Shown: in pieces, positions 22,901 through 35,089 of the stretch
How the letters are laid out: every line of letters begins with the position of its first letter
Numbering within the stretch: position 1 is the first letter of the stretch
Assembly: GCF_963169125.1 (NCBI RefSeq)
Contig: NC_084801.1
Coordinates: forward strand, 115,657,061-115,721,060
Length of the DNA: 64,000 nt
Direction of reading: 5' to 3'
DNA from: Humulus lupulus
Taxonomy: Eukaryota > Streptophyta > Magnoliopsida > Rosales > Cannabaceae
The notes under the pieces: model-generated
The model's database searches: none
Told to the model about the DNA's origin: nothing
What the model saw: only the letters and a program-made list of their open reading frames with translations
Program-made: the position numbers and the translations under genes

Positions 22901-25240
22901 ATAGAGAAGCATAGAGATGCTATGCAGATCACATGGTTATGTTGTGATGGGAATGTAATACTATATTGGTAATTTAATAAATGAGTTAGATTATGGTGGA
23001 AAGGACTCATCAATTGATATGATAAGGTTGGTTATGAGTGATTTCAAGATGATTCTGAATTTGGATTGGTTGATCAAGTTTGAGGCAATGCTAGATTGCA
23101 AGGAAATGATGATAACTCTTGGGTTTAAGAGTGGGAAGTCCTTGTGGTAGCTGACACTGTGCTTGAATTTTGTATGTTCACGACATCTGTGTCTAGAGCT
23201 AGAGTACTATTGCAGGAGGGTGCATGTAACTCTTAGCTAGTGTGATGGATACCACTTAGGTTATGTCAGTGGGATTAAGATAGACTGGATTATTCTGTGA
23301 GTTTTTGGATGTGATTCCAGGGAATTGGTCAGGATTACTGTTACACAAAGAGATAGAATGGTGAGTGGATTGGTGCCAAGGATGGAATCAGGTCTAGGGC
23401 ATTGTATTGAACGACTTCAACAAAGTGGTAAGATCTAAGGGACTCAGTTATTGAGTAAGATAGAATTCTCCAAGGTGGATCTTTGATCTGGTTATTACCA
23501 ATTAGAGATCAGGGAGAGGGATAAACAGAAGATTGTTTGTATATTAGATAAGAACACTGGGAGTGTTGAGTATGTTTTGAGGATTTGGTTAACGCTAAGT
23601 TATGCTTTGATGAATCATATGAACAGAGTATTCAAGGATTATTTGAATTTGATTTGTGATCGCCTTAATCGATGGTATTATAGTATATTCTCAGTTGGAG
23701 ATTTGCCAGAGTCAAGGAATGCCTTAGGGGCAGGAGTTTCCTTGTACGGGCAGGATATTATATGTGCTTCGAGAAAGAATTATGAGTCTTCTTACATATC
23801 AGAATCAGTTTGCAGGTTGTTATGACACCTCAGAGACAGGGAATAGTGGTTGCCTATGCATCATGTTGGTTAAAGGATCTGACTAGAACTGGAGTAGAGT
23901 TTCTGGTGGCCCAGGTGGCCAGCCTTATGTTTGAGATTATCATTTCAGAAATAATCAAAGGAAAGAAAATTAAGTGAACCACAGATAGGAAGATTGAGGA
24001 GAATGTCATAGCTAGATTAGCTAAGGGTTTTGTAGTGTCAGGTATGGGTTATTATGGTATAAGGATCGAATTTTGGATCCGATGGACACTGAGATTAATT
24101 GGGGGATTCTGGATGAATCTTATACTACTCTTTTATTCTCTTCATTCAGGCATCATGACAGTGTACCAGAGTTTGAAAGTTTTATATTGATGGCCTGGGA
24201 TGGAGAGGGACGTAATAGAATACGTGGCAAAGTTCTTAACCTGTTAGCAGGTCAAGACAGAGTATCAGAAATCAGTTCGGCCATTGTAGCCTTTGAGTAT
24301 TTTATATTGTAAATAAGGAAACATCGTGATGGGGCTGCCCAGGATAGTGGGTCAACGTGATTTGGATTGGGTCATTAGGGACCAGTGTTTAAAGTGAGTC
24401 CACTTCTATCAGTAAGGACAAGTAACACAGTTGATCAGTATTCAGATCTCTATGTGTGAGAGAGATAGTTCGCCTTCATGGAATTTGAGATCTATCTTAT
24501 CAGATGAGGACTTAGTTTTTACTTCCAGGTCTTGAGGAAGGTTGGAGAAGGCCATGAATATATAGATGGGATTTAGTACAGTTAATTATCCTCAGACTGA
24601 TGATAAATCAGAGAGAGAAAGTTATCCAGTAATTGGAAAGGTACCTTATGAGATGAAGTATGATAGAAAATGTTTATCACCCATTCATTCGAATGAGATG
24701 GGTGAGATGTTATATCTGGATCTTGAGGTAATTCAAGGGATCATTGAGATTGTTGAAAAGGTTAGAGATTGGATGCCCACTTCTCAGAGTAAATGGAAAA
24801 GTTTTATTGATTTGAAAAGCAGGAACATGGAGTTCCAAGTAGAAAATTGTATCTTCCTTAAAGTATCACCATGGAAAGGGGTAAGGAGATAAGGGTAAGT
24901 TGAGCCCTAGATTAGTATGACAGTTTGAGTCCTCGATAGGACTGGTCAGGTTGACTTTGGATCGACCTTATCTTTGGCACTGTCAGTTGTATACAGTGTA
25001 TTTTATATTTCCATGTTGAGGACATGGGTTAGAAGAGACTTATGTGTTGAGTTATGAGAATCTGGAGATTTAGGCTAAGTTATCCTGTATGGAGTAGCCA
25101 GTTTAGATTTTAACAGAAAGAATAAAGTTATGAGGAACAAAGTTATACCTTGGGTTAAGGTATGTTTCAGAGACAGTGAGGTCGAGGGAATGACCTGGGA
25201 ATTCATATTCCGGGCGGTTCAGATAAATTTCGAGGACGAA
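22901..25240 (+). pseudogene. Chromovirus pol remnant (protease to chromodomain)
   Basis: Only islands of similarity remain. There is an RT-like stretch at about 23200-23820, an RNase H piece near 23830-24050 and part of integrase at 24430-24640, where NYPQTDDKSERES corresponds to HPQTDGQSERTI in the copy at 38300. A C-terminal part at 24640-25200 corresponds to the segment before the chromodomain. Many stops and shifts occur, and the segment is much shorter than the usual 3.5-4 kb pol. It has clearly been inactive for a long time. Confidence 0.8.
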
Positions 25241-25262
25241 ATTTCTATAAGGAGAGGATAGT
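25240..25262 (+). other. Chromovirus polypurine tract region
   Basis: The purine-rich AAGGAGAGGATAG lies just before the 3' LTR. The same block (aaggaggggatag) precedes the LTR at 39128 and a related one precedes 41915. Confidence 0.8.
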
Positions 25263-27896
25263 TGTAATGCCCCAAATTTCCGAATAAGATTTAGGACCTT
25301 GATTAGGAGGTCAGGAGGGCCATTATTGATTTATTATGCCATTAAATAATTATATGCATGTTTATGTGAATTATATTATAATATGATGATAAATGCATGC
25401 ATATGGGTCCATTTTTAATTATAAGAGCATTTTGGTAATTTGGACCGTTGAGGGCGTGATTGTGTATTTTCATGCATGTGGGTGAATTATGAATAATACC
25501 ACATTATATGTGGATTTTTTCGAGCCATTCGCCATGAGACGATCTTTGAATGCAAGTTATCGGTCTGGTCATAACGGGGGTTAATTTCGGGGCTCGGGGT
25601 GAGTCTCGGGGTGATTTGAGGATTAGAAGATTACCGGGAATTAAAGGGTAATGGGATATAATTTATTAGCATTTCAGAATGTCGGAAGTAGCAGGAATTT
25701 GAGAGCGTTAATTATGATTGACGAGATAGGCACGAAAGGACGATTCTACACTTGGTGGCCTTAAGAGGATTTTAAATGACCTAGGGGCATTTTGGTCATT
25801 TGAACTTAAGGATATATGCCAACCATTAAAGCTTGGAAGGCTGTAGAAAATAGAGTCTCCTTATTCACCTTCTCCCGATCATCATTTCTTCTCCATTTCT
25901 CTTTTGATTTTGAAGCTTCTTTTGAGGAACCAAGCCAGGGAACCATGCTTTGATAATCTAGGGTTGTGTTCCACCATTGAAGAGGGTGCTAAGCTGAGAT
26001 TAAGGTGAGTTTCTGACCATTAAAACCTTAGTTCTTGCTCTGCTTTCTCATTGAGTTTCAGTTGGGTTTTTGGTTTGAAAGTTGAGTTTCAATGGGAGTT
26101 TTTGGCAAGGGTTACTTGGGTTATGATGCCTAGGACATATGTAGATGGTTTTGGGGTTCATTTGGGACTTAAAATGAGGCTTGGAAGTTTTTGGTTCAGG
26201 TTGGAAATGGTGGAGTCGAAGGGGGAAAGATTCAGGGCAAGTTCGGCTGGTCACAAGTGGGCGCTACAGCGCTACTCAGGGGGGTTTCAATCTGCTTAGG
26301 GCGTTGGGGCACTGCAGATTTCTATTTTTTGGCATTTTTAAGGGTTTTTGGCTCGAGGTTTCAATTCCTAAGGCTCGGGATCGAATTTACTCACCATTTG
26401 GGTACAATTCGGGGTCCCAAGAGTGAGGTTTAGGTCAAGACCCTTTTATTGTTGATTTTCATTAATGGAGATTGTATTTGGTTATGACTAGGTGACCTCT
26501 AAGGGATTAAAGGATCGATCATTCTCAAGGGTCATTCATTTGTTATTTCTTGCTCAAATCAAAGATAAGAAAACTACACCCAGTATGTGATGCATGTGAT
26601 GCACGAGAAACATGTGGTTAGGGCATGCCATTAATGTTGAATATGAGATTGATCAAAGCTTGAGTCTCTGTGTTTGTGCATGATCCTAATTATGCTAGCA
26701 ATTGTTAAGTAAGCATGTTGAATGCCCTACATTTGGATATTTGACATATGATATGTGCTTGGTAGCATTGCTTACTTGTGTGTGGCACTGACTTACTAGT
26801 CAGAATCGACAATGGTGTCAGAACTGACTGTGAAGCTGTGACTTACTAGTCAAGTTCGATAGTAGTACTGAGCACTGGTTGTATGTTATTGACCTATGAG
26901 TCAGGAGCGGCATAAGCGTCATGAACGCAGAGCCAAAAATATTAGATCTAATCGACATCTGCATTGAATGACTCATCATGAGCATTAATGACTTACCTAG
27001 TTCCATGACTAGTCACTCAGAGCCAGGGTCGAAAGGCCCAGGTGACCGTATCATCACATGGCTAAGGGTACGGAACCCACACTAGTGACTTCATGGTCAC
27101 TCATTTGGTTCAGGTTAGTGACTTGCTTATCAGTCACTCATCTAAGGGTGTAGATCCCATGTTAGTGACTTGCTTACCAGTCACTCATCTAAGGGTGCAG
27201 ATCCCATGTTAGTGACTTGCTTATCAGTCACTCATCTAAGGGTGCAGATCCCATGTTAGTGACTTACTCCTCAGTCACTCATTTGATTAGGGCTATAAGC
27301 CCCATCATGGTTATCGGAACCTCAAGTGTTAATCACTCATCTATTTAGGATTGACTTGATAGTCATCCATACAGGATGGCAGGGCCACAACCATCATTAT
27401 TTGAACTTATTTGCATGCGTGATTAAGGCTATTATTTCTAGGAATGCACATTATGATTTGATGACATGTTATTACTGTTCATGAGCATATTGAGTTTTCT
27501 TGCTGGGCTTCGGCTCACGGGTGCTATGTGGTGCACGTAAAGACGAAAGAAAGCTGGACCATCCTTTAGTTGGAGAGCTTAGTTGACGATGTGTACATAT
27601 GCGACTGCTCAACCGCCACGGCTGAGGGTTGAAAGAGGAACTGGGGTTAAACCCTATTTTTCCGCTTAGGTCAGCTGGTTGTAAATATTTTGTTGTAATT
27701 AACCTTTAAATTATATTTTTGGGATCCCAATGTATATGTTAAACGTTTTAGTGAAACATTGTATCTTAACCAAATTTTTTAACCCTAAACCGCTAATCAT
27801 ACTTAGTTACATGCTTATGGCCAAACGACTCGATTAGTGAGTTTAGCACTGTTTAAAATGCACACTATAACGGTCCCTGGAGATTAGGGCATTACA
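25263..27896 (+). repeat. Chromovirus 3' LTR
   Basis: The 2,634-bp LTR starts TGTAATGCCCC and ends GGGCATTACA. Compared with its partner it lacks two segments of the GC-rich hairpin cassette (near 26247 and 26318). Its donor-like box has decayed to AGATAAG (26563), and its second box reads GTGCACGTAA (27531). Confidence 0.92.
27112..27290 (+). repeat. 47-bp dyad repeat in 3' LTR
   Basis: Four units of 47 bp begin agtgacttgcttatcagtca and are continued by ctcatctaagggtg. The dyad arms are GTGACT and AGTCAC. Confidence 0.9.
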
Positions 27897-28259
27897 CTTT
27901 TCGCGTTGTCTCCTCTAATTTTTTATTTTTTTGGCGTAGCTCATCTATCTCTCTCTTCTCCGTTTCAATTATGATTTCCTCAGTAACTCGGGGGTTTAAT
28001 CCTTGTGGGTTTGGTTCCCAATGGATGACCATTGCCATTGGTCCCTGTGGCTTGGCAGCTATGTGGAAGGAGATGTTATAACATTCTTTTGCCTTCTTAT
28101 ATTCTCCCTTTATGCTTGTTATTCCTCCAGGAGTTGGTAATATAACAAACAGGTGGTAGATCGAGGTCATCACTTTCAATTCTCTCGGGGAGGGTCTCCC
28201 CAATACCGCATTGAAAGTTGAAGCACAATCTACCACGATGAATTTTGACATGACGATGG
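27897..28259 (-). pseudogene. Outer Tat-like element: C-terminal half of protease and linker
   Basis: The minus-strand frame reads FIVVDCASTFNAVLGRP at about 28245-28195, then a block with GEYKKAKECYN. These are the typical end of the retropepsin domain and the following segment in Tat/Athila gypsy elements (compare 54050-53860). The active-site half lies across the inserted solo LTR at 31445-31211. The frame stays open across the join to 18637. The protease would cut the Gag-Pol polyprotein. Confidence 0.82.
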
Positions 28260-31210
28260 TGTAACGTCCCAAATTACCTAATAAGGCTTAGGTCCTTGAT
28301 TAGGGGACCGGAATGGCAAATTATGGAAATTTTGTGATTATGTGATATATATGTATATCATTATATGATTATGTGAGTTATATTATTATATGACTTGATA
28401 TGCATGTTTGGGTGTATTAAAGATGCATATGGGTCCATTTCTGATTAAAAGGACAATTTTCGTAATTTGGCCCGTTATGGGTATGTTTGGCATATATGTG
28501 ATATATGTGTGGGACCACATTATTATATGGATATGTTTGGGTTACTCGGCACGAGATGATCCTAGGAAGCAAGCTAGTGGGAAAGTCACTACGGGACCCA
28601 TATTTGACTCGGTGTGAGTCAAGGGGTATATCGAGTATTTAATACATTACTGGGCTATTGGGTAATGGGAATGATTATTTGATGATATATTGGGAGTTAG
28701 TGAGATCAGGAGGGAATTCTAGGGATTTTGACTATTTGGCCCCCGGGGACATTTTGGGTACCCCAAGCATTTGGATTTGCTTGAGGTTACTTAAGCTCGA
28801 AGTAACCTGTCAGAAAGAAAAGTACATTCAGTATTCTCTCTCTCTCTCTCATTCGTCATTTGATGCCCGTTAGCATTTTCAAAGGAAACTCGAGTTTTAG
28901 AACTCGGATTCAAGCAAGGTTAGAGTCATAACGATTCTAGGGATGATTAGAAGCTTGTTAGCCAGAGGATTTAACTGGGAAACGACTCAACCAGAGGTAA
29001 TCCAAGCTTTAAGTTTTGAGTTTTCGAGATTTTAAGCTTTGATTGGATTTTATGTTTTGATGAGTTTTTTAATCGTTTGAAGCTTGGGTTTTGATGGTTT
29101 TAGGCCATTGGGATGTTTGGGAACTTTGTTTTTGGGATTTGGAGATGTTTGGATAGGTTTTTGGAAGGTTTTTAAATGGGGAAAATGGAGAAGATGGCTG
29201 GGTTCGACGTTGGGTCGCGACCTTGTTCTTGGGTGCTGCGACTTGTGTGAACCCAGGACGAAGAGGAGCTCTTCCTAAGGTGAGCGTTGTGACTCTAAGG
29301 GGCAAGTTGCGGCCCGTGTCCTGAAGCCCAGGCAGAGGGTTGTCTATTTGGGAGGCGCACCGCGACCCCCAGGGTCAAGTCATGGCCCGTCTGAGCATTT
29401 TGGCCAATTTGGGTTTTTAGTGTGGGAACTTAAAACTAAGGGCTCGGGATCAATCCCACTACCCAGTTTGGTAGGATTCGACATCCTGGAGGCTAGGACT
29501 CGGTCCGGAAGCCTTTATTTACTCTTTTTTTTATGGGATTCTATATTATGGTTTTGACTAGGTTTTCGCTAGGGGTTCAGAATCATGATCGTGCTCGATG
29601 GTCGTTTATTGGTAACATGTGCTTAGACCAAAGGTAAGAAAACTGCACCCAGTATGTGATACATGTGATTATGGCATGGCCTAAATGTTGAATATAGAAT
29701 TGATCAGAGCTCGATTCTCTGTAAAAGTGCATGATTATGATTATGCTTGTGATTATTAATTAAGCATGCTGAATGCTTTATATCTGGATATTTGACATAT
29801 GATATATGCCTGTTTGCTTCTTATTGAGGAAGGCGCTGAGCGCTGGTCGTAAAGCATTGACTTATCAGTCAAGGTCGAAAATAGCACTAAGTGTTGGTCG
29901 AAAGGGATTGACTTATTAGTCAAGGATGGCAATAGGGTTGAGCGCTGGTCATTTTGGTTAGGTGAACCAGAAGCGTCAAGTACGCTTATACAGAGGATAG
30001 GACTAAGTGATCCGAGGTGACTTATTAGTCCCATATTCTAGCATTGACTTATTAGTCAAGAACGGCCTTAGCACGTTGAGTGCTGGTCAGCGCATTATAC
30101 GCTTATACAGAGGATAGGACTAAGGGATCCGGGGTGACTTATTAGTTCCATATCCTAGCATTGACTTATTAGTCAAGAATGGCCTTAGCACGTTTGGTGC
30201 TGGTCAGCGCCTGGTACGCTTATACAAAGGATAGGGCTAAGGGCCCCGTGGTGACTTATTAGTCCCATTCCCTAGCATTGACTTATTAGTCAAGGATGGC
30301 ATTGACATGGTGAGTGTTGGTCATAAATCATTGACTTATTAGTCAAGGACGGCATTAGCACGGCGAGTACTAGTCATAAAGCATTGACTTATTAGTCAAG
30401 GACAACATTGACACACTGAATGCTGATCATAAGGTATTGACTTATTAGTAAAGCAGGGGGGATAGCGCGCTAAGCGCTGGTCCATATGATCTAGCATAAC
30501 CAAGAGCGCATCATACGCTTGACCGATCTACTGGTCGGAGAAAACTTAGCACCGAGTACGCTAGATCAGCTCCAAAGCTAGTTATATAGAGGACAGGGCA
30601 AAGGACCCCAGGTTGACTCTATAGTTATCTACTCAGGGCAGAGGACCCTAGGTTGACTCTATGGTCATCTGATTAGGGCTACAAACCCCAGAATGATTCC
30701 ATAATCATTTATTTGTACCTGTATGCATGCATGAGTTGGGTTATTACTGCTAGGCATGCTTATTATGATTTGGTAACATGTTATTAACTGCTTATGAGCA
30801 TGTTTAAGTTTTCTTGCTGAGCCTCGGCTCATGGGTTCTATGTGGTGCAGGTAAATGGAAAAGAAAGTGGGACCATCCTTGAGTTGGAGAGCTTAGGTGA
30901 CGATGTATACATATGCGGCTGCTTGACCACCACGGTCGAGGGTTTAAAGAGGAACTAGGGTCAAACCTTATTTTGTCGCTTAGGTCGACAGGTTGTAACT
31001 CTTTTATTGTAATTAACCTTTTAAATGTATTTTGGGATCCCATGTATACAGTAAACGTTTTAGTGAAACGTTTGTATCTTTGACCAAAAAATTTGACCCT
31101 AAACCGTTAATCACGTTTAGTTACATGATTATGGCCAAATGACTCGTTTAGCGAATTTAGCACTATTTAAAATACACAGTATAACGGTCCCTGGGTAGTA
31201 AGGCGTTACA
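28260..31210 (+). mobile_element. Solo Ty3/gypsy LTR (2.95 kb)
   Basis: The sequence starts TGTAACGTCCC and ends AGGCGTTACA. ATGG occurs on both sides (28256-28259, 31211-31214), and the surrounding protease frame is interrupted exactly here. It is related to the other long gypsy LTRs, with GGTAAGAAAACTGCACCC (29633) and TGTGGTGCAGGTAAATGG (30841). It differs in its GC-rich cassette (29210-29400, gtcgcgacc-type) and in its dyad arrays. No coding sequence is present, and short open frames near 28408 and 29069 have no recognisable domain. Confidence 0.88.
29983..30490 (+). repeat. Dyad arrays: 117-bp x3 then 53-bp x4
   Basis: Three 117-bp units start at 29983, 30100 and 30217, each with two GACTTATTAG(T) dyads. 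The array then passes into a 53-bp periodicity with TTGACTTATTAGTCAA at about 30278, 30331, 30384 and 30437. Arms TTGACT and AGTCAA each contain a W-box core. Confidence 0.9.
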
Positions 31211-31445
31211 ATGGTGGTTTGTATGGGTTGCTCCCCCATGGTGAGAGCTAACTCAATCGTTCCTCAGGGTTTTATTGAGTTCCCAGTGAATCCATATAAG
31301 GAGGTGTGGCAAGGTCTCAAGTTCTTGATTCCCAAGCCCATCTTCTCTAAAGCAGGACGATATAAGATATCTAGTGAACTTCCATTATCCATGAGGACAT
31401 GGTGCACCATTGTATTGGCTATATGGACGGTTAGCTCCAAGGGGT
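31211..31445 (-). pseudogene. Outer Tat-like element: N-terminal half of protease
   Basis: On the minus strand this reads LTVHIANTMVHHVLMDNGSS, then LYRPALEKMG and LYGF. DNGSS is the aspartic-protease active site (D-[ST/N]-G type), the same as in the Tat element at 54210. The frame hits a stop near 31263. Its continuation is at 28259. The upstream side is cut by the Tat-like LTR that starts at 31446. Confidence 0.85.
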
Positions 31446-32267
31446 TGTATTACACCCAAATTTTGAGAATGAAAATTTTGATCTCGAAAGTCAGGCTCGT
31501 AAGGTGTAAGCTCAAAATAAGTAGACTCGTCATATAATCAACATTAATGAGAATATCAGGGACAGTCTCGCCGAGCATTAAAATAATGACGTTGGAATTG
31601 GTGCTCGGAGGTGTTCCGAGGTTACAGTCGAGCTCGAAACTACAATGACAAAGGTTCAACACTTGTATAAATCTCCTGGTTCATCTTTTACCATCAGACA
31701 AGACGGTTCAAGCTCGGGCATTGTGAGCTCAGAAAGGATGGTCTTGACAAAGTTACTTGTTAAGACCGAGGCAAACTGAGCCAGCAAGCTCGTGATGATT
31801 GTTGATCTCGAAGGCATTCAAATATTCGAGGTCGATAGCCGAGTGTGAACATAGTTACTATTTGAGAATCCCTATATCTAAGGGATTGGATGTAATCTGT
31901 TATTAAATCCCGAATATCATGGGATTTAATACGCATATTATATAATTATATGCATTTATTTGTATTTAATTTTAAATTTGAATAATAACTCCCCGAAATG
32001 TGAGGGGAGATACTCGGTAAACCAATCTATAAATAGATTGGAGCTATTCATTTGTAAGGGACAGAAAAATTTGTATTGGAAGAATACTCTGTTAAATTGC
32101 TTCTAAAAAGCTTTACGGGAATTCCATAGTTGAATAACATCAACTCGTAGACTAGGCAGATTTTAACTACTGAACCACGTAAATAATAGTGTCTTCTATT
32201 GTTTGTTTCTTCTGGTATTTTGTTTAATTGCTCTTCATTTCTAAGTTGACGAAAAATGGCGTCAACA
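31446..32267 (+). repeat. Tat-like 5' LTR
   Basis: This LTR runs from TGTATTACACCC to GGCGTCAACA, about 822 bp. It has a TATA box at 32028-32035 inside a perfect 20-bp palindrome. The end (gacgaaaaatggcgtcaaca) resembles the end of the LTR at 56904 (ggcgaaaaactgcgccaaca in element sense). Confidence 0.8.
32022..32041. promoter_or_regulatory. Palindromic CCAAT/TATA core promoter
   Basis: CCAATCTATAAATAGATTGG is a 20-bp inverted repeat with 9-bp arms around AA. It places TATAAATA in the centre and CCAAT (or ATTGG) at both edges. As the LTR core promoter it would start transcription about 30 bp downstream. Confidence 0.7.
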
Positions 32268-32290
32268 TTTTAGTGCTTTCATTGAGAGCC
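32268..32290 (+). other. Tat-type primer binding region
   Basis: TTTTAGTGCTTTCATTGAGA follows the LTR directly. The same kind of block (GTTTGATGCTTCCATTGAGA) follows the LTR of the minus-strand Tat element at 56903. I do not assign the tRNA. Confidence 0.65.
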
Positions 32291-32339
32291 ATTAAACAAG
32301 ACGTGAGCCTGTTTAATCAGAAAACCTCCTGAATCATCA

Positions 32340-34545
32340 ATGGCCACTGCAAACAACCCCAGCACTGGTGAGAAAAAATTGCCCCAGATACCTGAGGAGC
32401 AGACTCCTCATACCGAGGACTATCCCCGACGACCTGGAAAGCAGCCCATGGTGGACCTGGACCCTGAAGAGAGGAGTGATTCATCTAATTATTAGGGGTC
32501 GCTTGCTCCCAGGCTTAATGAGGATCTGTATTACAATCCCGAGAGGTATGTTCCTATCGTGGAACTTGAAAATCTCCAACTGCGGAAGCAGTTGGCAGAG
32601 GCGACGAAGCATAATGAAGAATTAGCCAAACAGGCTGCTGATGCCCAGGAACCTCCCCGGAGACCTAGAGGACGTCCCTTTGGGAGCATAGCCGCCAGGA
32701 GGGTGGAACAAGCGTCACAGCCGAATCAGCTGAGGCCCCAGAGAAGTACCCGGGCTGACGCCGTGGCCAACCCTGTTGAAGAACTATCAACAGGAATGGA
32801 TAATAATCGAGCCCCTCCAGTGGCTCGGAACCCGAATCCTGATACTGCAAGAAACAACCAGGAGCTTGTCTGGGCAAACTCTGGGCCATCCAGGCCCGAC
32901 AATGGGAGACAGCCATCGTCGCCCATAAGGCATCCACCGTCACCAATAAGGCACCCCTCACCAGTATGAGAGGTTCCGCGACCTGCACCACGGAGACCAT
33001 CTCACGGCAGTAGTCGAGATGGAAACCAACAGCTAGGCCTGGACAGGGGAATGAAAGGGAGACTACCCGAGATCACAAAGCACCTCAACCTTTGAGAAGC
33101 CAAATGTCAAGATCACAAAATGCTGGAATAAGGGGACTAGCAGGGGACCCACCTCGTAATCATCAAGCCTTGCATCCAGAAAGGGCTACAAGTTACGTAA
33201 GCAGGAGCTCAGATTACACTCAGTCCATAAGTATTTATAATACTGAGCCTAGACATCCTGAAAATCGGGGGAATCACACTGATCTGCGAGATCATCTAAA
33301 CCATAACCGGGGGCGAGATAATCCCCCAAACCCTAATTTGAGAGACCATCTAAACGTAAGCAGTCGGCACATAATCCTATACCAATACAAGGAGCTGGAG
33401 TTTTTATTAACGATAACCAACCCCCTCAGTTAGAAAGAGCATTCAGGAACCTCAAAGATGAGTCAAGCAGGGATAACGCTAAAGAGTCCAACAAGGAGCT
33501 CAAGCCTTTTGCCCCGCATATTTCTAACACTCCGTTTCCCCAAGGATTCAGAATACCCCATGTAGCACCATTTGATGGAAACTCAGACTCGTATAGTCAT
33601 TTAAGTACTTTTAACACCATCATGCAAGCCAGCAATGTTGGCTACGAGCTCAGATGTATGCTGTTTCCAGCCACTCTTACAGGACCAGCAAAAAACTGGT
33701 TCGAGAAGTTTCTAAGGCATTCAATCTCATCCTAGGATCAATTAGCTAGAGAATTTATGAAACAATTTAAATTTATGGTTGGCATCAGGCCCGAAGCCTC
33801 AGCCTTAACCAATGTTCGACAACAGCAAGACGAGTCACTAAAGAGTTACCTTATGAGGTTTAACCTAGAAGTAGCTTAGGCCCAGAATGTCGATGATAGT
33901 GGCCACCTAATGGCCGTTAGAGCTGGTATTTTTCCAGGGAGCCCCCTTTGGGAAGATTTACAAAGGAAATCTATCAGGTCACTAACCGAGTTCAATCGGA
34001 GGGCCGAGAGGTTTGACAATGTAGAAGAGAGGACGTTACCCATGAACATGACCTCTCAGCCCATAACTACAATGACAAATGTGAACTCTGCCTCGATCTC
34101 GATGACCCCATCAACTTCAAAACCCTCCCAGGATAACCCTTCTAAAAGGAAGAAGAACGAAGGGAATAAGCCCGAGGTTGATGGAGGCAAAAAGAAGAAA
34201 GGGGATAAATATTTCTCCATATACCAAGTGTATACCGAGGTCAATGAGACTCGGGAGAATATTTACCTGGCCAATGAAAACCAGGTGCCATTCAGATGAC
34301 CTGACCCCATGCGGAATCATAAGGCAAAAAAGGACTCAAATAAATACTGTAGATTCCATAGAGACATCGGACACACGACCGATGAATGTCAAAAATTGAA
34401 GGACGAGATCAAAGGTTTGATCTCGAGGGGATATTTTGGTTAGTATGTTAGAAACTGAAATCCCAATCAAGCCTCAACAAGTCAGAGGGCAGCAGCTGCA
34501 CAACCTGCCCAACACAACATCTCCCGAGCTAGGGAGGATGAGTGA
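32340..34545 (+). pseudogene. Tat-like gag remnant
   Basis: The ATG at 32340 comes 73 bases after the LTR. The N-terminal part has a short coiled-coil (VELENLQLRKQLAEATK, 32559-32610) and a Pro/Arg-rich disordered region with repeated SPIRHP (about 32920-32960). The capsid follows at 33540-34020 (AKNWFEKFL, SLKSYLMRFN), and a CRFHRDIGHTTDEC-type zinc motif lies near 34350-34390. Stops lie at 32493, 32967, 33733, 33877, 34441 and 34543, with shifts at about 33000-33090. The same domain order and the SPIRHP block occur in the gag of the 45234 element. Confidence 0.88.
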
Positions 34546-34729
34546 CCCCCTCCGATTGATGGAGAGGATGTAGTAGCCATCTCAGGAGGACCTCATATTG
34601 CAGGCTTGGGCAGGAATGCCCAAAAAATATATGCAAACAAACCCAAAACTAGAGACGATTCTCCCTACGAACCCAAACTGCAAGCCCCAAAACAACAGAG
34701 GGTTGGGACTCAACCATAACATTTACCGA

Positions 34730-35075
34730 AGAGGACGCGTCACACGTCCAATTTCCTCATAACGACCCCTTGGTCATTACCCTCCAAATCGCGAACAAGA
34801 GGGTACACCGAGTCCTGGTAGATAACGGAAGCTTGGTGAATATCCTTTACAAAGCCACTCTAAAAAAGATGGGACTTGCACTTCGCGATTTGAAAGCATG
34901 TGCAACAACATTGTACGACTTTTCAAGAGAAGGGATTGCCTGTATGGGATCTGTTGAACTCCTTGTAACCTTGGGAGACTATCCAGTCTCAGTAACCAAG
35001 ATGATGGAGTTTGTAGTGGTGGACCTCCCGTCGGCCTACAACGTACTGCTCGAAAGACCCACCCTGATTTAGTAA
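34730..35075 (+). pseudogene. Tat-like protease
   Basis: The retropepsin domain shows HNDPLVITLQIANKRV, then the active site DNGSL (about 34819-34833), LYDF and a closing VVDLPSAYNVLLERP. This is the full protease length for the lineage. It ends just before the deletion that removes reverse transcriptase. It would process Gag. The upstream junction to gag has stops, so no intact product is expected. Confidence 0.85.
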
Positions 35076-35089
35076 TCGAGCCTGAGCCA

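Larger units (their letters stand above)
18638..27896 (+). mobile_element. Degraded Ty3/gypsy chromovirus (Tekay/Del-like)
   Basis: This element has two LTRs (18638-21325 and 25263-27896), 5-bp target duplication CTTTT (18633-18637 and 27897-27901), an initiator-Met-type primer site and a purine-rich tract. The internal region is only about 3.9 kb, short for an autonomous chromovirus, and holds gag and pol in fragments. Over about 510 aligned bases at the LTR start I counted about 30 differences (near 6%). It interrupts the outer minus-strand Tat element just downstream of the protease. Confidence 0.93.

Noticed and set aside
26051..26433. Three overlapping open frames in the chromovirus 3' LTR
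   Set aside because: All are shadows in non-coding LTR leader. The 5' LTR does not keep them.
32368..32625. Frame starting MRKNCPRYLRSRLL
   Set aside because: It is a shifted shadow of the gag frame that starts at 32340 and continues at 32559.
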